From contig NZ_LHCI01000106.1 in the NCBI RefSeq assembly GCF_001280255.1, forward strand, positions 1,527,766-1,591,765: a DNA stretch of 64,000 nt, read 5' to 3'. Positions 61,620 to 64,000 of this stretch are shown here, one piece after another. Source of the stretch: Thermus aquaticus (GTDB lineage Bacteria; Deinococcota; Deinococci; Deinococcales; Thermaceae). The notes below the pieces were generated by a model. That model was not told the origin of the DNA. It did not search any database and worked only from the letters and a program-made list of their open reading frames with translations. Both the position numbers and the translations under genes were made by a program. Each line of letters begins with the position of its first letter. Position 1 is the stretch's first letter.

Positions 61620-61674
61620 CCCTAAAAGACACATAACGGGGGGTGAAGCGGCATTTTTGCCGTCCTGGTCAAGT
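61620..61674 (+). promoter_or_regulatory. Leader of CRISPR array 2
   Basis: The 55 nt abutting the first repeat of array 2 match leader 1 at about 48 positions. They contain AAAAGACACATAACGGGGGG and the small dyad CGGCA-TTTT-TGCCG. The leader begins 6 nt after the cas2 stop, so the array may be transcribed from its own promoter and by read-through from the cas operon. Confidence 0.85.
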
Positions 61675-62863
61675 GTAGTCCCCACGCACGTGGGGATGGC
61701 CCGGTCTTCTGTAGTTTTGGGGCCCGTGTCTAAGAGTAGTCCCCACGCACGTGGGGATGGCCCGTGGCCTATAATGTGGCTAATGTGGAGGTGGCCGTAG
61801 TCCCCACGCACGTGGGGATGGCCCGGTGCGGAACCCTAAGGGCGAATGGCCCTCCAGTAGTCCCCACGCACGTGGGGATGGCCCGGCAGGGATCAGCCGT
61901 GTTGATCGTCACTCACAGTAGTCCCCACGCACGTGGGGATGGCCCGAGCTGGAGCCAGGGGAGTATGTGGGGCAGATGTAGTCCCCACGCACGTGGGGAT
62001 GGCCCGCTCTTCTTGGTCAGGCAGGACCTCGTAGTCAGTAGTCCCCACGCACGTGGGGATGGCCCGTAACCAAGGGCGTGGTCCAGGCTATGGCCGGGGT
62101 AGTCCCCACGCACGTGGGGATGGCCCGGGCTACCGGGAGGAGCTAGAAAAACTCCTGAACGTAGTCCCCACGCACGTGGGGATGGCCCGAACCCGAACTC
62201 ACTGAGGAGGTGCTAGATGGGTAGTCCCCACGCACGTGGGGATGGCCCGGAGACATATATACACACTCGAGCGGCCATATAGTAGTCCCCACGCACGTGG
62301 GGATGGCCCGGCCGACTCCAGGATGCAGGCGGCGGCGTTGGCGTAGTCCCCACGCACGTGGGGATGGCCCGGATTACGCCGCCCTGCTCACCTCGCCGAA
62401 CCTGGTAGTCCCCACGCACGTGGGGATGGCCCGGCAACCCGACAACGCCTGTCGGGAACCCGGGCGTAGTCCCCACGCACGTGGGGATGGCCCGAATAGG
62501 GGCCTCCTCCTCAAGGAGGGCCTTGACGTAGTCCCCACGCACGTGGGGATGGCCCGGACGAGTGGGGGCTCCTGGAGTGATGCCTACGGGTAGTCCCCAC
62601 GCACGTGGGGATGGCCCGATCGGCTTCTGGGCCCGCCAGACGGGCAAATCCGTAGTCCCCACGCACGTGGGGATGGCCCGAGGTAGGCCGTTATGTCTCC
62701 AAAACGTCCTCCGTAGTCCCCACGCACGTGGGGATGGCCCGGCCACATATGGACGGGTGGGCACCAGGGCCGCGTAGTCCCCACGCACGTGGGGATGGAC
62801 CGTTTCGCGGGGTTTTTAGCGGGGTGCGCAGGGGGTAGTCCCCACGCACGTGGGGATGGACCG
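61675..62863 (+). CRISPR. Type I-E CRISPR array 2 (20 repeats, 19 spacers)
   Basis: The 29-nt repeats are the same as those of array 1 but on the plus strand, separated by 31-33-nt spacers. They start at 61675, 61736, 61797, 61857, 61918, 61978, 62038, 62099, 62161, 62221, 62282, 62343, 62405, 62466, 62528, 62590, 62652, 62713, 62774 and 62835. The leader is on the left. The two last (oldest) repeats end GGATGGACCG instead of GGATGGCCCG. Spacer 13 (62434-62465) contains the palindrome found before cas3 and cse1. The 118 nt after the last repeat hold nothing recognisable. Confidence 0.97.
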
Positions 62864-62966
62864 GAGGGCCAGGGGTGCCCGAGGGGCGAGACCACCCGGC
62901 CGTGGTAGCCCTCGCCCTGACCGCCTGGGCTAGGTGGGAGCTGTGGCGGGCCTACCAAGCTTGAGG

Positions 62967-62972
62967 TAAGAT
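62967..62972 (+). promoter_or_regulatory. Possible -10 box of the second vapBC pair
   Basis: TAAGAT ends 9 nt before the ATG at 62982, with GAGGG in between. The -35 is poor. Read-through from array 2 is an alternative source of transcription. Confidence 0.3.
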
Positions 62973-62981
62973 GAGGGCACG

Positions 62982-63170
62982 ATGGCTAAGGGCCTGGTCT
63001 TCAAGTCCAAGAAGGCGGCGGAAGTCTTCAGGATCGTCCAGTCTATGCCTCCCCTTACGGATGAGGATGCCAGGAAGATGGTGGAGGCCATAGAGCGAGT
63101 AACCGGACGCCGCCACCCTTTGCGCAAGGTTAGGCGCAAGAATGAGGCCGCCGAAGCGCCTTCTTCTTGA
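62982..63170 (+). CDS. Small putative antitoxin of the second VapBC pair
   Basis: The 62-residue basic protein (MAKGLVFKSKKAAEVFRIVQSMPPLTDEDARKMVEAIERVTGR) sits directly before a PIN-domain gene and overlaps it by 29 nt, the usual position of an antitoxin. I do not recognise a clear RHH or AbrB motif, so the assignment rests on context. Confidence 0.6.
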   Translation: MAKGLVFKSKKAAEVFRIVQSMPPLTDEDARKMVEAIERVTGRRHPLRKVRRKNEAAEAPSS

Positions 63171-63564
63171 CACCAACTTCTTCATTGCCCTCCGGCGCGG
63201 CGAGCCGGAGGCTTATCGTTTTCTTGCTAGGCTAAGCGAGGAGCAACTGGTAACTTCGGCCATCGTTCAGGTTGAGTACGCCACCGGAGAGTTTGTTGTT
63301 GACCCAAGGCGGGAAAGAAGTGTGGAGGCCATGTTCGCGCGGTTTGCCGTCTTGCCCTTTGAGGGCAAGGTGGCTAGGAAGGCCATGCGGGAAGCGGCGA
63401 AGCTGAACCTGCCGAAGCTTCCCAACCCCCACAAGAAGCTGTTTGACCTAATGATTGCGACGACCGCTTGGGCGCACAACCGCACGTTGCTTACCGAAAA
63501 CATCGGCGACTTCGCCGCCTTCGCCTGGGTAAAGGTAGCAAACTGGCGGGACTATGGGCGGTAG
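63142..63564 (+). CDS. vapC: PIN-domain ribonuclease toxin (VapC type)
   Basis: The 140-residue PIN protein has the acidic positions clearly placed: LLLDTNFFIALRRGE (first Asp), IVQVEYATGEF (Glu), KKLFDLMIATTAWAHNRTLLTENIGDFAAF (Asp and late Asp/Asn). This is a better match to active VapC than the copy at 16091. Codon use is less GC-biased (more TTT, GTT and GCT-type codons) than in the neighbours, which suggests more recent transfer. Confidence 0.8.
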   Translation: MRPPKRLLLDTNFFIALRRGEPEAYRFLARLSEEQLVTSAIVQVEYATGEFVVDPRRERSVEAMFARFAVLPFEGKVARKAMREAAKLNLPKLPNPHKKLFDLMIATTAWAHNRTLLTENIGDFAAFAWVKVANWRDYGR

Positions 63565-63568
63565 ATAG

Positions 63569-63658
63569 GCCCGCCGGCTCCTCATCGTGGGCAAGTCGGG
63601 GTCGGGGAAGGGCGCCATGGCCTGGGAGGTCATCTGGCGTGGGCCCCACGCGCGTGGG
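63569..63658 (+). pseudogene. P-loop ATPase remnant
   Basis: One frame reads RRLLIVGKSGSGKGAMAWEVIWRG, a good Walker A with its preceding hydrophobic strand. There is no start codon before the P-loop and a stop (TAG at 63566) lies just upstream; similarity fades after about 30 residues. It looks like the stump of a larger ATPase gene (of conjugation or HerA-like type) cut by rearrangement. Confidence 0.35.
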
Positions 63659-63659
63659 G
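63644..63659. repeat. Isolated palindrome resembling the CRISPR repeat stem
   Basis: CCCCACGCGCGTGGGG is a perfect 16-bp palindrome that differs from the core of the CRISPR repeat (CCCCACGCACGTGGGG) by one base. The flanks of the repeat are not conserved. It lies 780 nt beyond the end of array 2 and may be a relic repeat or a chance hairpin. Confidence 0.4.
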
Positions 63660-63699
63660 TGAGCGCTGGAAGTTTTGAGGGGCGCAAGTCCTCCATCTT

Positions 63700-63729
63700 C
63701 GCGAAAGGTACATTTCGCGCATGTATAAT
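63700..63729 (+). promoter_or_regulatory. Promoter and dyad operator of the recombinase gene
   Basis: A perfect TATAAT (63724-63729) ends 6 nt before the ATG at 63736, giving a leaderless transcript. Upstream, CGCGAAA (63700-63706) and TTTCGCG (63713-63719) form a perfect 7-bp inverted repeat with a 6-nt centre in the -35 region, a likely repressor site. Confidence 0.6.
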
Positions 63730-63735
63730 GCCCCC

Positions 63736-64000
63736 ATGGCTGGGCCGACCACCCAGGGTGTTATCTGGAAAACCATCGGCGTTAAAAAGCCCGAGAAGGC
63801 CCTTCTGCCCCTGGCCCCTTATGCCGAATACCTTCTTTTGGAGCGGGGCTACTCGCCCCGGGGGGTGCGCCGCTACCTCCAGGACCTGGTCCTCTGGTTC
63901 CGCTTCCTCGAGGCCCGCGCCCTCCCGCCAGGCCCCGAGGCGGTGCGGGCCATCCTCCTGGAGGAGCGCTGGGCCCCCAGGCGGGTCCAGGGCTTCCTGG
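63736..64000 (+). CDS. Tyrosine recombinase/integrase, 5' part only
   Basis: The frame runs off the window after 88 codons. It reads like the N-terminal SAM-like (core-binding) domain of a XerC/D-type recombinase: LLPLAPYAEYLLLERGYSPRGVRRYLQDLVLWFRFLEARALPP. The catalytic domain is not visible. The start is the ATG right after a TATAAT box. An element-borne integrase beside vapBC and a broken ATPase suggests the edge of a mobile or formerly mobile region. Confidence 0.7.
   Translation, partial: MAGPTTQGVIWKTIGVKKPEKALLPLAPYAEYLLLERGYSPRGVRRYLQDLVLWFRFLEARALPPGPEAVRAILLEERWAPRRVQGFL

Noticed and set aside
61764-62958. Open frames across array 2 with SPHARGDGP / VVPTHVGMAR repeats
   Set aside because: Same artefact from the repeats of array 2.

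Overview
This 64 kb window looks like part of a Thermus genome, probably a T. thermophilus-like megaplasmid. The evidence is very high G+C, GC-rich third codon positions, genes packed end to start (ATGA, GTGA and TGATG overlaps), several promoters with a -10 box only 6-7 nt before the start codon (leaderless mRNAs), and Cas, HpaB/HpaC and PaaI-type proteins that closely resemble those known from T. thermophilus. No rRNA or tRNA gene and no complete insertion sequence was seen.

Layout. 1-4935: a truncated membrane protein, a large secreted protein of unknown role, a class-III aminotransferase and an ABC-class ATPase. 4935-9041: an amidohydrolase remnant that contains a 104-nt hairpin repeat, an aldehyde:ferredoxin oxidoreductase, and a convergent AidB-like acyl-CoA dehydrogenase with a second repeat copy upstream. 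9081-14925: MarR regulator, DHA2 drug exporter with an unusual repeated loop, PxpB-PxpC fusion, and a convergent DUF255 thioredoxin-fold protein. 14988-18901: NAD biosynthesis nadC, nadA and nadB with a VapBC toxin-antitoxin pair set between nadC and nadA. 18898-20100: thiolase on the minus strand.

20174-29661: a cobalamin riboswitch, a 20-codon leader ORF, a NiCoT cobalt/nickel permease and a tightly overlapping anaerobic-type corrin operon (cbiD, cbiC, cbiET, cbiL, cbiF, cbiH, cbiG, cbiX-ferredoxin fusion, DUF3209, cobA). 29794-29897 is a third repeat copy. 29895-37428: a PucR-type regulator divergent from a 4-hydroxyphenylacetate (homoprotocatechuate meta-cleavage) operon: DapA-like aldolase, hpaG, hpaE, hpaB, hpaC, hpaD. 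37434-44305: a branched-chain-type ABC importer (binding protein, permease, fused permease-ATPase, second ATPase) followed by paaI, paaK and a second hotdog thioesterase. 44811-50084 (minus strand): paaR-paaABCD-paaZ, the phenylacetyl-CoA epoxidation branch. PaaR-like boxes lie before both the importer operon and paaR, so uptake, CoA activation and ring epoxidation probably form one regulon beside the 4-HPA pathway.

50274-62863: a complete type I-E CRISPR-Cas locus. Two arrays (26 and 20 repeats) flank a WYL regulator and cas3-cse1-cse2-cas7-cas5-cas6e-cas1-cas2. The arrays point outward, and their near-identical leaders lie on the cas-proximal side. A 19-bp palindrome, CCCGACA-N5-TGTCGGG, sits before cas3 and before cse1 and occurs again inside one spacer of array 2. 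This is the most interesting pattern in the window. 62982-64000: a second VapBC pair, a P-loop ATPase remnant, an isolated repeat-like palindrome and the start of a tyrosine recombinase that runs off the window.
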